A stretch of 64,000 bases of DNA from contig CAVYXG010000001.1 of the NCBI GenBank assembly GCA_963772375.1, positions 496,001 through 560,000 of the forward strand, written 5' to 3'. Source of the stretch: DATBHM01 sp963772375 (GTDB lineage Bacteria > Actinomycetota > UBA4738 > JACQTL01). The notes beneath the pieces were generated by a model. That model saw only the letters and a list, made by a program, of their open reading frames with translations, searched no databases and was not told where the DNA came from. A program made the position numbers and the translations under genes. This document shows, piece by piece, positions 33,476-42,278 of this stretch (position 1 is the stretch's first letter; the number at the start of each line of letters is the position of its first letter).

Positions 33476-35758
33476 TTGGCCAGCGCACGACGGCCCCAGG
33501 GAGCCCGGTCGGTCCTCGAACCGGCCGGCCGAGGCGTGCCCGTCGACGAGGCGTTCGCCCTGGGCTCCGCCGGCCCACCCGGGTTCCTGTGGGCGACCGA
33601 CGCATCCCTGCGGCTGCGCTGGATGGTCGGCCCCCGCGACCGCCTGCCGTTCGACCCCCGGGAGGTCGGGGGCCGGATGCTGTTCGAGGTCCTGCCGATG
33701 GGCCTCGCCGAGGGGATCGCCGCTGCGGCGCATCGGCGTGCGGTCGGGGGCCAGCCCGCCAACTTCGAGTTCGGGCTCGCCGGGCGAACCTACGAGGCGC
33801 GTGTCGAGCGGGACGGGGACGGCGCGATCGCCATGGCGGTCGACGTCACCGACCGGCGGCGTGAGGAGGGGCAGCGGGTCGAGGCCGAGGCCGGGTTCCG
33901 GCACCTGGTGGAGCGGGTTCCGGCGATCACGTACGCCGCCGAGTTCGGCGCGTCCGGCGCGTGGCGCTACGTCAGCCCCCAGGTGGAACCCATCCTCGGG
34001 TTCACCGCCGAGCAGTGGATGACCGACCCCGACCTGTTCTTCTCCCGGATCCATCCCGACGACCAGGAGGACTACCTCGCCGCGGAGGAACAGGCCCTCG
34101 CCCGGGGCCGCCTGACCTGCCAGTACCGGATGCTCGCGCGGGACGGCCACCAGGTGTGGATGCGCGACGAGGGCGTGCTGCTGGAGGAGACGGCCGAGCG
34201 GCCGTCGCTCCTGCAGGGCGTCATGCTCGACGTGACCGACCAGGTCCGCGCGGAGGAGGCGCTGCGGGACAGCGAGGTCCGGTACCGGCGACTGGTCGAC
34301 ATGTCGCCCGATGCGATCCTCGTGCACCGCGACGGCCGGTTCGTCTTCGCGAACCCGGCCGCGGCCCGGTTGCTCCACGCCGACCGGCCGGAGGACCTCG
34401 TCGGTCTTCCCATCCTCCAGATCGTCCATCCCGACTTCCACGACCAGGTGTCGGAACGGGCCCACGGTGCCCACGAAGGCCGCGCGGCGCCGCTGTTGCA
34501 GGAGCTGTTCGTCCGGCTCGACGGTTCGATGGTGGACGTCGAGGTGGCGGGAATCCCATTCTCCTACGAAGGCCGACCGGCCGGGCAGATCGTGGTTCGG
34601 GACGCCAGCGAGCGAACCGCCGCCGACCGCCGGCTGCAGGCGGCCGAGCGCCGGTACCGGACGCTCGTGGAGACGCTTCCCATGGTCACGTACGTCGTCG
34701 AACGGGGCCAATCCGGTCGGACCATGTACGTCAGCCCCCAGATCGAGCGCCTGATCGGATACACCGTCGAGGAATGCCTGCCCGACCGCGAGCTGTGGCG
34801 TCGCATCCTGCATCCCGAGGACCGGGACCGGGTGCTCGCCGAGGACCGGCGCCACGATCGGACCGAGGAGCCGTTCAGCTCGGAGTACCGGGTCGTCGCC
34901 CGCGACGGCCGGGTGGTGTGGGTCCGCAACGAGGCCGTCCTGCTGCCCGGGGAGGACGGGTTGGCGTCCTACTGGCAGGGCGTGATGATGGACGTCACCG
35001 AGCGCCGGCGGGCCGAGGAGGATCTCCGGCGGGCCCTGGAGCTCGAGCGCGATGCCGGCGACCGGCTCCGGGCCCTGGACGACATGAAGAACACGTTCCT
35101 CCACGCGGTGTCGCACGAGCTGCGGACACCGCTGTCGGCCGTGCTGGGGTTCGCCCTCACGCTCGAGCGCGCCGACCTCGACCTCCCCGAGGAGGAGGCC
35201 CGCGACATCGCCGGGCGGATCGCCGCCAACGCCCGCAAGCTCGAGCGGCTGCTGTCCGACCTGCTCGACCTCGACCGCCTCGACCGGGGCATCGTGGAGC
35301 CCAAGCTGCACCAGGTCGACCTGGTCGAGCTGGTCCGCGGGGTGGTCCGGGAATCCGACCTCTCCGGGCAGCGATCGGTCGAGCTCGACACCGAGCCGGT
35401 GGTGGTGGGCCTCGACGCCGCCAAGGTCGAACGGATCGTCGAGAACCTCCTGGCGAACGCCCTGCGGCACACGCCGGTGGGGTCACGCGTCTGGGTTCGG
35501 GTCCGGCCCGTCCGGGGCGGGGCCGAGGTCCTGGTCGAGGACGACGGGCCGGGCGTGCCGGACGAGCTGCGCGAGACGGTGTTCGACGCGTTCGTCCGGG
35601 GCCCCGACGCGCCGATCCACGCGCCGGGGGTGGGCGTCGGGCTGTCGCTCGTCGGCCGATTCGCGACGCTGCACGGAGGCCGGGCCTGGGTCGACGAGCG
35701 CCGGGGCGGCGGCGCGTCGTTCCACGTGTTCCTGCCCCGGAACGCAGCCTCCGAGTAG
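33476..35758 (+). CDS. Four-PAS sensor histidine kinase
   Basis: 760 residues, apparently cytoplasmic. Four PAS-type segments: about 20-125, 130-265 (YVSPQVEPILGFTAEQW), 268-380 (DAILVHRDGRFVFANPAA) and 388-520 (YVSPQIERLIGYTVEEC). Then a HisKA dimer with His in HAVSHELRTPLSAVLGF and a HATPase with NLLANALRHT, DDGPGVP and GVGVGLSLVGRFATLHGG. No response regulator is adjacent. TTG at 33476 lies four bases after AGGAGGAG; the in-frame ATG at 33398 has no such site, so TTG is used. The 276 bases upstream show nothing else. Confidence 0.9.
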   Translation: MASARRPQGARSVLEPAGRGVPVDEAFALGSAGPPGFLWATDASLRLRWMVGPRDRLPFDPREVGGRMLFEVLPMGLAEGIAAAAHRRAVGGQPANFEFGLAGRTYEARVERDGDGAIAMAVDVTDRRREEGQRVEAEAGFRHLVERVPAITYAAEFGASGAWRYVSPQVEPILGFTAEQWMTDPDLFFSRIHPDDQEDYLAAEEQALARGRLTCQYRMLARDGHQVWMRDEGVLLEETAERPSLLQGVMLDVTDQVRAEEALRDSEVRYRRLVDMSPDAILVHRDGRFVFANPAAARLLHADRPEDLVGLPILQIVHPDFHDQVSERAHGAHEGRAAPLLQELFVRLDGSMVDVEVAGIPFSYEGRPAGQIVVRDASERTAADRRLQAAERRYRTLVETLPMVTYVVERGQSGRTMYVSPQIERLIGYTVEECLPDRELWRRILHPEDRDRVLAEDRRHDRTEEPFSSEYRVVARDGRVVWVRNEAVLLPGEDGLASYWQGVMMDVTERRRAEEDLRRALELERDAGDRLRALDDMKNTFLHAVSHELRTPLSAVLGFALTLERADLDLPEEEARDIAGRIAANARKLERLLSDLLDLDRLDRGIVEPKLHQVDLVELVRGVVRESDLSGQRSVELDTEPVVVGLDAAKVERIVENLLANALRHTPVGSRVWVRVRPVRGGAEVLVEDDGPGVPDELRETVFDAFVRGPDAPIHAPGVGVGLSLVGRFATLHGGRAWVDERRGGGASFHVFLPRNAASE

Positions 35759-35759
35759 C

Positions 35760-36665
35760 TCAGGCGATCGAGCGCGCGGCCCGGGCGATCAGCTCGGCCC
35801 GGTCGGCCGGTCCCGCGGCCACCACGATCACCCAGGTCGCCCCGGCGTCGCCCAGGGCCCGGACGTGCTCCGCGAACCGCGCGGCGCTGCCGATCCAGAT
35901 GTCATCGGTGCTCATGCCCCGCTCCCGGCGGGCGGCCGTGAGGTGTTCGGTCTCCGCCTCGTCCTCGCCGACCAGCGCGATGCCGGCCCAGGTGGATTCG
36001 ACCTCGCGGCCGGCGGCCCCCGCTTCCTCGGCCACCAGCGTGGCCTTGCGGGCGAACTCGCCGGGCGACGCGCCCCAACCGTTCCAGCCGTCGGCGACCG
36101 CGCCGGCCAGGCGGACCACGGCGTCCGCCTGCGCACCGATCCACACGGGCGGCCCGCCGGGACGAACGGGCGCCGGGAGCAACGGCCCGGCCACCGGTGG
36201 AACCTGGTCGCCGCCCTCCCACCGGTCCCCCCGGAACAGGGCCTTGACGGCGGCCACCAGCTCGGCGAGGTGCACGCGGCGTTCGGCCTTCGACAGGGTG
36301 GGGATGCCGAACGCCCGGTGCTCGGGCTCATCGATGGGATCGCCGGTGCCGATCGCGAGGATCATCCGGCCGCCGGTGATGTCGTCGAGCCCGGCCGCCA
36401 TCTTGGCCAGGAGCCCCGCCGGGCGGAGCTGCGCGCGAGCCACCAGGGTCCCCACCGACACCCGCGAGGTCACCGCCCCCACGGCGGCCAGCGTGGTGAA
36501 CGCCTCGAGCGACGGCCGGTCCGGCGCCGCCCCCGGGGGGAAGAAGTGGTCGAACGCGAACACCCCGTCGAACCCGAGCGTCTCTGCCTCCCGGGCAGCG
36601 CCCAGCACGCGATCGGTGCTCCCGGAGAACAGCGGCAGGACCAGGCCGAGCCGGGGGGTCACCAC
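35760..36665 (-). CDS. LLM-class (luciferase-like) F420-dependent-type oxidoreductase
   Basis: 301-residue TIM-barrel flavin/F420 oxidoreductase: LGLVLPLFSG, GFDGVFAFDHFFPPG, VGTLVARAQLRPAGLLAKMAAGLDDITGGRMILAIGTG, GPPVWIGAQ and DEAETEHLTAARRERG. Cofactor (F420 or FMN) cannot be decided by eye. GTG starts at 36665 or 36662; the latter overlaps the ROK stop by four bases. Last gene of the ArsA/small Cys protein/ROK operon; substrate unknown. Confidence 0.88.
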   Translation of the reverse strand: MVTPRLGLVLPLFSGSTDRVLGAAREAETLGFDGVFAFDHFFPPGAAPDRPSLEAFTTLAAVGAVTSRVSVGTLVARAQLRPAGLLAKMAAGLDDITGGRMILAIGTGDPIDEPEHRAFGIPTLSKAERRVHLAELVAAVKALFRGDRWEGGDQVPPVAGPLLPAPVRPGGPPVWIGAQADAVVRLAGAVADGWNGWGASPGEFARKATLVAEEAGAAGREVESTWAGIALVGEDEAETEHLTAARRERGMSTDDIWIGSAARFAEHVRALGDAGATWVIVVAAGPADRAELIARAARSIA

Positions 36666-37627
36666 GCCGACTCCAGCGCGAGCAGCGCAGCCCCGATGCC
36701 GCCGGCGTCGTTCCCCAGCTCGGCGGCGACCACCGGCACGTCCGGCCGGTGCCGCCGGCCCTCCACGGCCTCACGGCAGGCCGCCCTGGCGGGCTCCAGC
36801 AGCAGATCACCGGCCTCGATCACCCCGCCCCCCACGACGACCACGTCCGGGTCGACGACGTTCACCAGTCCGGCGATGCCCTGCCCCAGCCGGCGTCCGA
36901 CCTCGGCCAGCACGTCGCACGCGACGCGATCGCCCCGCAGGCCGGCCGCCGTGACCATCGCGCCGGTGATCCGGCCGGCGTCGCCTCCCGCCAGCTCGAC
37001 GAGCGCCGAGTGCGGCGCCCGGGCGGCCGCTTCCCGACCCAGGCGGCCGATGGCCCGTCCCGAGGCGACCTGCTCCCAGCACCCCCGGTTCCCGCACCCG
37101 CACACGGGGCCGTCCGGATCGACGATCACGTGCCCGATCTCCGCGGCGAATCCGTGGGCTCCTCGGAACAGCTGCCCGCCCGACACGAACGAACCCCCGA
37201 TCCCCGTGCCCACCGCCACGAGCAGCATGTCCCGGGCGTCCCGCCCGGCGCCGAGCCGGTACTCCGCCCACCCGGCGGCGTTCGCGTCGTTGTCGACGAG
37301 ACACGGCAGGCCGGTGACGTCCTGCAGCCGGTCCCGGAGCGCGAGCTCGCGGAACGGCACGTTGGGCCCGTACCGCACGATCCCCGTGGCGAACTCCACC
37401 AGTCCCGCCACGCCGGCCCCCACCGCCACGACCTCGGGGCGGACCAGGCGCCTGGCGACCGACTCGATCGCGGCGAGGATCCGCTCGGGCCCGCTCGTCG
37501 GCGTCGGTTCCCGAACGTGGTCCCGGACCGCGCCGTTCGCGTCGACCCGGTACCCGGCGATCTTCGTGCCGCCGACGTCGAGCCCGATGGCCGCGCGCGA
37601 CGCGACGTCCGGGACGTTCCGGCTCAC
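36659..37627 (-). CDS. ROK-family glucokinase-like sugar kinase
   Basis: 322 residues: ATP loop LDVGGTKIAGY, LVDNDANAAGWAEYRLGAG with catalytic Asp, VGTGIGGSFV, the ROK signature EIGHVIV and a zinc site CGCGNRGCWEQ, then VVVGGGVIEAG. Expected to phosphorylate glucose or a related hexose in the cytoplasm. No HTH, so it is an enzyme rather than a ROK repressor. The GTG overlaps the upstream stop by four bases, and the LLM gene follows with the same overlap. Confidence 0.92.
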   Translation of the reverse strand: MSRNVPDVASRAAIGLDVGGTKIAGYRVDANGAVRDHVREPTPTSGPERILAAIESVARRLVRPEVVAVGAGVAGLVEFATGIVRYGPNVPFRELALRDRLQDVTGLPCLVDNDANAAGWAEYRLGAGRDARDMLLVAVGTGIGGSFVSGGQLFRGAHGFAAEIGHVIVDPDGPVCGCGNRGCWEQVASGRAIGRLGREAAARAPHSALVELAGGDAGRITGAMVTAAGLRGDRVACDVLAEVGRRLGQGIAGLVNVVDPDVVVVGGGVIEAGDLLLEPARAACREAVEGRRHRPDVPVVAAELGNDAGGIGAALLALESAW

Positions 37628-37899
37628 CGGATCCGGATGTGCTCGAAGGCGGCGTCCCCGGCCACGGCCTGGGCCCGCGCGTCGATCATGGCCTTCACGG
37701 CCAGCATGAGCTCCTGGCCGGCCGCCATGAGGTGCTGGACGACCTCCGGGCGGGCCGCCTCGGCGAAGGTGAGCGCCATCCCCACCGGGCAGAACGCCAC
37801 CGGGCAGACGTGGCCGCCCGGGACCGGGAACGGCGCCCCGCCGACGGCACGCTCCTCGCCGCCACTGGGCGAGCCCGACACCTTGCGGCTCTCAGCCAT
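37624..37899 (-). CDS. Small Cys-motif protein downstream of ArsA
   Basis: 91 residues. After a Gly/Pro-rich N-terminus comes HVCPVAFCPVGMALTFAEAARPEVVQHLMAAGQELMLA, i.e. a CPxxxCP motif followed by a long helix. I do not know a named family, though similar proteins follow ArsA-type ATPases in actinobacteria. Coupled to the ROK gene by GTGA. May bind metal or act as a thiol switch; that is inference. Confidence 0.65.
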   Translation of the reverse strand: MAESRKVSGSPSGGEERAVGGAPFPVPGGHVCPVAFCPVGMALTFAEAARPEVVQHLMAAGQELMLAVKAMIDARAQAVAGDAAFEHIRIR

Positions 37900-37947
37900 G
37901 CATCGTCCCCTTCCTCGGTGACCCCGTGGTGTCGCGTCCGGCCCGGA

Positions 37948-39147
37948 TCACGTCGAGCGGGCCGCCTCGGCCATCGGCCGCGGCTCGCGGGCGAACCGGA
38001 TCTCCAGCCGGTCCTCGACGAACGTCGCGTCGCGGATGACCAGGCGTTGCAGCGTGTGCGGCAGGATCAGGTTGCGCTTGTACGCACCGACCTTGACGAA
38101 CAGCTCGTCGCCCCGGCGGTGCATGTCGAGGTCCTCCCGCTCCGCGAACGGCAGCCGCATCGACAGCACGTACGCCTGGCCGCGCCGGCGCACGCGGATG
38201 GGTTCCTCGACGTGGAGGATCGACGACGGATCGAGCTCGCCGTACACCTCGCCCGCCATCCGCCCCAGCAGCTCCAGCCCCACCATCTCCTGGTCGAACA
38301 GCTTCGCGGTGAGGATCGGGACCGGTTCGAACGACTCGTGGACGGTCACCAGGTGCTCGGCCTGGATCTCCTTCCACTTGCCGAAGTACGGGTCGGTCAC
38401 GGTGTCCGGGATGATCCGGTTGACCACGACCGCGTCCACCCGGTAGCCGAACAGCGACAGATACGTGTACGTCCGGCGGGCCTCGGCGATCACCATCTTC
38501 TCCGGGTTCACCACCAGCCGGACGCTGGACGTAGTCTCGTCGGTGAGGATGCGCCGCACGGCGTCGAGATTCCGGTGGAGCTTCTCGACGCTCGCGAAGA
38601 ACCGGTCGTCGGCGATGGGGAGCGACGTGATCTTCGTGACCAGCGGGCGGAGCGTCTTCACTACGCGGCGCTCCACGGGGAAGATCCGCTCGATGTACCA
38701 GTTCATGATCTCCGGCAACGACAGGAGCCGGAGGGTCTCCGCCGTGGGCGCGCAGTCCACGACCAGCAGGTCGTAGTCACCGGACTCGACGTGCTGCTTC
38801 ACGTCGATCAGGCTGAAGATCTCGTCGAGGCCGGGGATCACCGAGAGCTCCTCGGCCTGGATCGTGTCCACACCGGCCCAGTTCATCAGCGAGATGAAGT
38901 ACTCCTGGATCTCGCGCCAGTTCTGCTCGAGGCGCTCCTGGGCGTCGATCTGCTGGGCCCACAGGTTGGTGGCGAGCTCGGTGGTCTGCGAGCCGATCTC
39001 GATGTCGAACGAGTCCGCCAGCGAGTGCGCGGGGTCGGTCGACATGACCATGACCCGCTGCCCGGCGGCCGCCGCGGCGGCGGCGGTGGACGCGGCGACG
39101 GTGGTCTTGCCGACGCCGCCCTTCCCGGTGAACAACAGGACCCGCAT
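37948..39147 (-). CDS. ArsA/Get3-family ATPase
   Basis: 399 residues with a deviant Walker A GKGGVGKTT (8-16), switch DPAHSLADSFD, signature VVDCAPTAETLRLLSLP, VVNPEKMVIAEARRTYTYL and VVNRIIP, plus a C-terminal RVRRRGQAYVLSMRLPF...RNLILPH domain resembling the Hsp20-like beta-sandwich seen in bacterial ArsA-like proteins. No arsB/arsD is nearby, so arsenite export is unlikely; a tail-anchored-protein or lipid-related chaperone role is a guess. First gene of a four-gene operon. Confidence 0.9.
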   Translation of the reverse strand: MRVLLFTGKGGVGKTTVAASTAAAAAAAGQRVMVMSTDPAHSLADSFDIEIGSQTTELATNLWAQQIDAQERLEQNWREIQEYFISLMNWAGVDTIQAEELSVIPGLDEIFSLIDVKQHVESGDYDLLVVDCAPTAETLRLLSLPEIMNWYIERIFPVERRVVKTLRPLVTKITSLPIADDRFFASVEKLHRNLDAVRRILTDETTSSVRLVVNPEKMVIAEARRTYTYLSLFGYRVDAVVVNRIIPDTVTDPYFGKWKEIQAEHLVTVHESFEPVPILTAKLFDQEMVGLELLGRMAGEVYGELDPSSILHVEEPIRVRRRGQAYVLSMRLPFAEREDLDMHRRGDELFVKVGAYKRNLILPHTLQRLVIRDATFVEDRLEIRFAREPRPMAEAARST

Positions 39148-39196
39148 GGCGGCACTAGAGTAGCGGCTCGGCCTTCCCGCCCACCCGACACGGTCT

Positions 39197-39215
39197 CGGG
39201 GGGCGAAGCCCCCCG
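39197..39215 (-). terminator. Hairpin terminator after the SRPBCC gene
   Basis: CGGGGGGC and GCCCCCCG form an 8-bp perfect stem around a GAA/TTC loop, five bases after the SRPBCC stop and before the arsA start. There is no T-run, as is usual in this genome. Confidence 0.6.
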
Positions 39216-39219
39216 ACGT

Positions 39220-39663
39220 CTAGCCCTGCTCGACCCGCTTCTTCAGGCCCTTCAGGGCGCCGTCGACGATCGAACGCTCGCCCTGCCTTCGGACGAACCC
39301 GGGCACCTTCATCCTGAGGTCGATCGCCATCCGGTACGTGACCTTGGTCTCGTCGGCGTCGAGCTCCTCGAGCTCGTACTCGCCCGTGATGTCCTTGATG
39401 CCACCCTCGATCTCCTTGGTGGTCCAGGACACGCCGGCGTTCGAGGGCCTGTAGGAGTATGCGAGGACGTAGCGGACGTCCCCGATCACCGGCACCTTGA
39501 CCTGCATCTCGACTTCGGAGGCCCGGCCGTTCGAGCCCGTCGCCACGATCTTCGCGGACTGGATGTCGTTCCACTCCGGGTAGGCCTCGAAGTCTTCGAT
39601 CACGGCCATCACGTCCTCGGCCGAGGCGCTGATCGTGATCGAACCCTCGGTCTGCTCCGCCAC
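39220..39663 (-). CDS. SRPBCC (polyketide cyclase/START-like) protein
   Basis: 147 residues: GSITISASAEDVMAVIEDFEAYPEWN at the start, VEMQVKVPVIGDVRYVLAYSY, ITGEYELEELDADETKVTYRMAIDL, and the C-terminal helix GALKGLKKRVEQ. This is the common actinobacterial SRPBCC type that lies near acyl-CoA and glycosyltransferase genes. Ligand unknown. The GTG start sits two bases after a GGAGAGGAGAGG stretch. A hairpin follows the stop. Confidence 0.88.
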   Translation of the reverse strand: MAEQTEGSITISASAEDVMAVIEDFEAYPEWNDIQSAKIVATGSNGRASEVEMQVKVPVIGDVRYVLAYSYRPSNAGVSWTTKEIEGGIKDITGEYELEELDADETKVTYRMAIDLRMKVPGFVRRQGERSIVDGALKGLKKRVEQG

Positions 39664-39722
39664 GTCCTCTCCTCTCCCCGCGGCCGCGTCGTTTCGTCCG
39701 TTTCCTGGGAGTCCAGCGTGGA

Positions 39723-40490
39723 CTAGTCCGCGACCTCGTACGTCCACCCGCGCCCGGTGGCGCGGAAGTGCCCGACGTTGACCAGCTCGGTGCGGCCGAC
39801 CGTGCCCACGTCCACCAGCGGCTGATGGACGTGGCCGAACAGCGCGTACCGGGGCTGCCGTTCCTGGACGAACGCCAGCAACGGCGTCGATCCCGGTTCG
39901 AACTTGGCCGCCACGATGTCGTAGCAGTACCACGGGATGCGCGGCGGCATGTGCGTGCCGATCACATCGACGTCGCCCAGCCCATCGAGCTTTCCCCGCC
40001 AGTCCTCGTCCGGAACCTCGCCCGGGACCCCGAGCGGCGTCGCGACGCCCCCGCCGACCAGCGCCCACCGCAGGCCGGCCAGATCGAACGCCGCGCCGTC
40101 GACCAGCCGGACGCCGGCAGGGACCATGGACCGCAGCAGGCCGGGGACATCGACGTTGCCGTAGGTGATCACACTCCCATCCGGCATCGCCTCGAGGACG
40201 TCCTCGTACTGCCGTCGGGCCAGCTCCGCGAACCGCGCCCGCACGTCGAGCTCCGGATCCGTGTGCGCCCGGATCGTCTCGCGAGCCTCGGCGAACCGTC
40301 CCTCCGCCCGCAGCTGCGCGGCGGCGGCGACCGGCTCCCGGCCGAAGATCTCGACCAGGATCCCGTCCATGTCGTGGTAGTCGATCACGTTGATCAGGTC
40401 GCCCAGCACGACCAGGACGTCGCACTCGGCCGCGATCGCCGTGAGACGAGCGGCCGCGCCGTGCACGTCGCTGATCACCGTGACTCGCAC
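39723..40490 (-). CDS. Calcineurin-like metallophosphoesterase
   Basis: 255 residues with the two-metal site motifs in order: VISDVHG (DxH), LGDLIN (GD), a GNVD motif, a GTHMP motif and GHVHQPLVDV (GHxH). A helical insert of about 60 residues follows GDLIN. Substrate unknown. GTG start at 40490, 57 bp from the divergent HAD gene. Confidence 0.9.
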   Translation of the reverse strand: MRVTVISDVHGAAARLTAIAAECDVLVVLGDLINVIDYHDMDGILVEIFGREPVAAAAQLRAEGRFAEARETIRAHTDPELDVRARFAELARRQYEDVLEAMPDGSVITYGNVDVPGLLRSMVPAGVRLVDGAAFDLAGLRWALVGGGVATPLGVPGEVPDEDWRGKLDGLGDVDVIGTHMPPRIPWYCYDIVAAKFEPGSTPLLAFVQERQPRYALFGHVHQPLVDVGTVGRTELVNVGHFRATGRGWTYEVAD

Positions 40491-40533
40491 CGGCCCCGAG
40501 TCTCCCGGGGCCACACCGGCCGCGACAACCGTC

Positions 40534-40539
40534 CATACT
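40534..40539 (+). promoter_or_regulatory. -10-like box (CATACT) before the HAD gene
   Basis: Eight bases separate it from the ATG at 40548 and no Shine-Dalgarno site is present, the same layout as the other leaderless candidates. The hexamer matches less well than those. Confidence 0.3.
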
Positions 40540-40547
40540 TCCGCGCC

Positions 40548-41297
40548 ATGGCGGGCGAGGTTCGTGCGGTCCTGTTCGACTACGGACACACGCTCGTGGA
40601 CTTCCGGCGGACCGAGGAGGCGCTGCTCGCGGCGTACGAGGCGATCCGGGCCCGGATCGAGGCCGCGCTGTACATCGAGGCGCCGGAGGTCGGCCACCTC
40701 ATCGACCGCGTGGCGAACGAGGTCGACCGGCGGGTGGGCGAGTCCTACGCCGCTCGGCGGATGGAGGAGCTCGACCTGATCGCGACGTTCGACGACGTCC
40801 TCTCGTCCACGCTGGGGCTGACCGTGCCCGCCGACGTGGTTCGGCACGTGGTCGCGCTCGACCATTCGGCGTACTCGAACACGATCACGGTGAGCGGGGA
40901 GACGCTCGCCGTCCTCCGCACGCTCCGCGACCGCGGCCTCCTCCTCGGGATCGTGTCGAACATCACCCTGCTCCCCCATCTCATGCGCGCCGACCTCGAG
41001 ACACTGGGGATCCTCCCGCTGCTCGACTCGACGACGTTCTCGAGCGAGGTGGGCACGCGCAAGCCCGATCCGGCGATCTTCGCCGACGCGCTAGCCAAGC
41101 TCGGCGTGGAGGCCCGGCACACCGTATTCGTCGGAGACCGGCTGATCGACGACGTGGGCGGCGCCCGGGCCGCCGGCATGCGCACGGTGCTGACGCGGGA
41201 GTTTCGGCGGGAGGAACCGGACCGCGATCCCGCGCCGGACGCGGTGATCGAACGGCTCGACGATCTGCCGGAGGTCGTGGGACGGATGGAACGCTGA
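40548..41297 (+). CDS. HAD-superfamily hydrolase
   Basis: 249 residues: nucleophile motif LFDYGHTLVDF (motif I DxxxT variant), motif II GIVSNI, motif III TRKPDPAIF with Lys, and motif IV VFVGDRLIDDVGGA. Probably a small-molecule phosphatase or dehalogenase-like enzyme; substrate unknown. The gene stands alone between divergent and convergent neighbours. Confidence 0.9.
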   Translation: MAGEVRAVLFDYGHTLVDFRRTEEALLAAYEAIRARIEAALYIEAPEVGHLIDRVANEVDRRVGESYAARRMEELDLIATFDDVLSSTLGLTVPADVVRHVVALDHSAYSNTITVSGETLAVLRTLRDRGLLLGIVSNITLLPHLMRADLETLGILPLLDSTTFSSEVGTRKPDPAIFADALAKLGVEARHTVFVGDRLIDDVGGARAAGMRTVLTREFRREEPDRDPAPDAVIERLDDLPEVVGRMER

Positions 41298-41312
41298 AGA
41301 CCGTCGGCCCGG

Positions 41313-42278
41313 TCAGTGCCCGACGTGCGCGGCCCGGCTCACCATCAGGAACACCGAGCCGATCGAGAGCATCATCATCGCGGCCACCGCGTAGAGCATG
41401 ACCTTGGAGGTGACCACCTGCGGCTCGCCGCCGGCGAGCCGGTAGGCGTCGTACGCCGTGGCCCCGTACCACACGGCCGTCCCGGCCGCGAACACCATGG
41501 CCATCGGCGCGAGGATGCCGAGGCCGCCGGCGGGATGGACGGCGAGGAGCAGGATGGCCGCGGTCGCCGCGCACCAGGCGAACAGGATCGCGCGGGCCAG
41601 CCCCTCGGCCTTCCTGCCGGCCACGGCGTGGCCGAGCCCGGGGAACAGCAGGGAGAAGCGCAGGGCGGTGGACGGCCGGACGTCCGTGCGGGCCCCCGGC
41701 TCGTCGAACAGCCGGGCGAAGGGGGCCCCGCAGGTGACGCAGGTGTCGCGATCGAGGGGGTTCGGTGTCTGGCACACGGCGCAGGGCCAGGTCGGACCAG
41801 GGCGGAGCGGCTCGCCGTCGAGGAACGTCGGCGAATCGGCCGGCGCCGTGCCAGGCGGGCCCGGCGCGGGCGTCGGCGAGACCAGGCGCGTGGGCTCGGG
41901 CACGGTCGGCATCTCCCACAGCGCCGACAGCAGGCTCGCGGGCGTCGGCCGGCCCTCGGGGGAGCGTCGATCCTCGCCCGCGCGGCGGTCGACCGGCGCC
42001 CGCCGGACGTCGTCGGTTCGGCGTTCCACACCCGACCGGCGGTCCTCGCGGGGCACCTCGCCGGAGCCCTCGGGCGCGGCGGGCATGGGCGGGGCGGGCA
42101 CGATGGGCGTCCCCGCCGCGCCCGGTGTGGCCGGCGGCGGGGTCGGGGACCGAATGGCCGTCGCTGGCGAGGGCTCGGACGTCCGCGTGAGCCGTGCGTA
42201 GCACTGCCCGCACCACTCGTCGCCGGGCGCGGCCAGCGCGCCGCACTGCAGACACCTGGTCCGCTGTCCCTCGTTCAC
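41313..42278 (-). CDS. Double zinc-ribbon membrane protein
   Basis: 321 residues. N-terminal ribbon CLQCG...CGQC (9-28), a long Pro/Arg-rich disordered linker with a DRRSGVERR run, a second ribbon CAVC...CVTCG, then about four membrane helices (about 205-310). It has the layout of zinc-ribbon membrane proteins of unknown role. Its GTG overlaps the SRPBCC stop by four bases; it ends the fadD operon. Confidence 0.78.
   Translation of the reverse strand: MNEGQRTRCLQCGALAAPGDEWCGQCYARLTRTSEPSPATAIRSPTPPPATPGAAGTPIVPAPPMPAAPEGSGEVPREDRRSGVERRTDDVRRAPVDRRAGEDRRSPEGRPTPASLLSALWEMPTVPEPTRLVSPTPAPGPPGTAPADSPTFLDGEPLRPGPTWPCAVCQTPNPLDRDTCVTCGAPFARLFDEPGARTDVRPSTALRFSLLFPGLGHAVAGRKAEGLARAILFAWCAATAAILLLAVHPAGGLGILAPMAMVFAAGTAVWYGATAYDAYRLAGGEPQVVTSKVMLYAVAAMMMLSIGSVFLMVSRAAHVGH

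Noticed and set aside
30192..33605. A 1137-residue minus-strand open frame
   Set aside because: It runs antisense or out of frame through five recognised genes and has Arg/Gly/Pro-rich sequence typical of GC-rich shadow frames.
31880..35470. A 1196-residue minus-strand open frame covering both the COG2403 gene and the histidine kinase region
   Set aside because: Only the part up to 33199 has family motifs; the rest is antisense to the PAS kinase and is open because of high GC.
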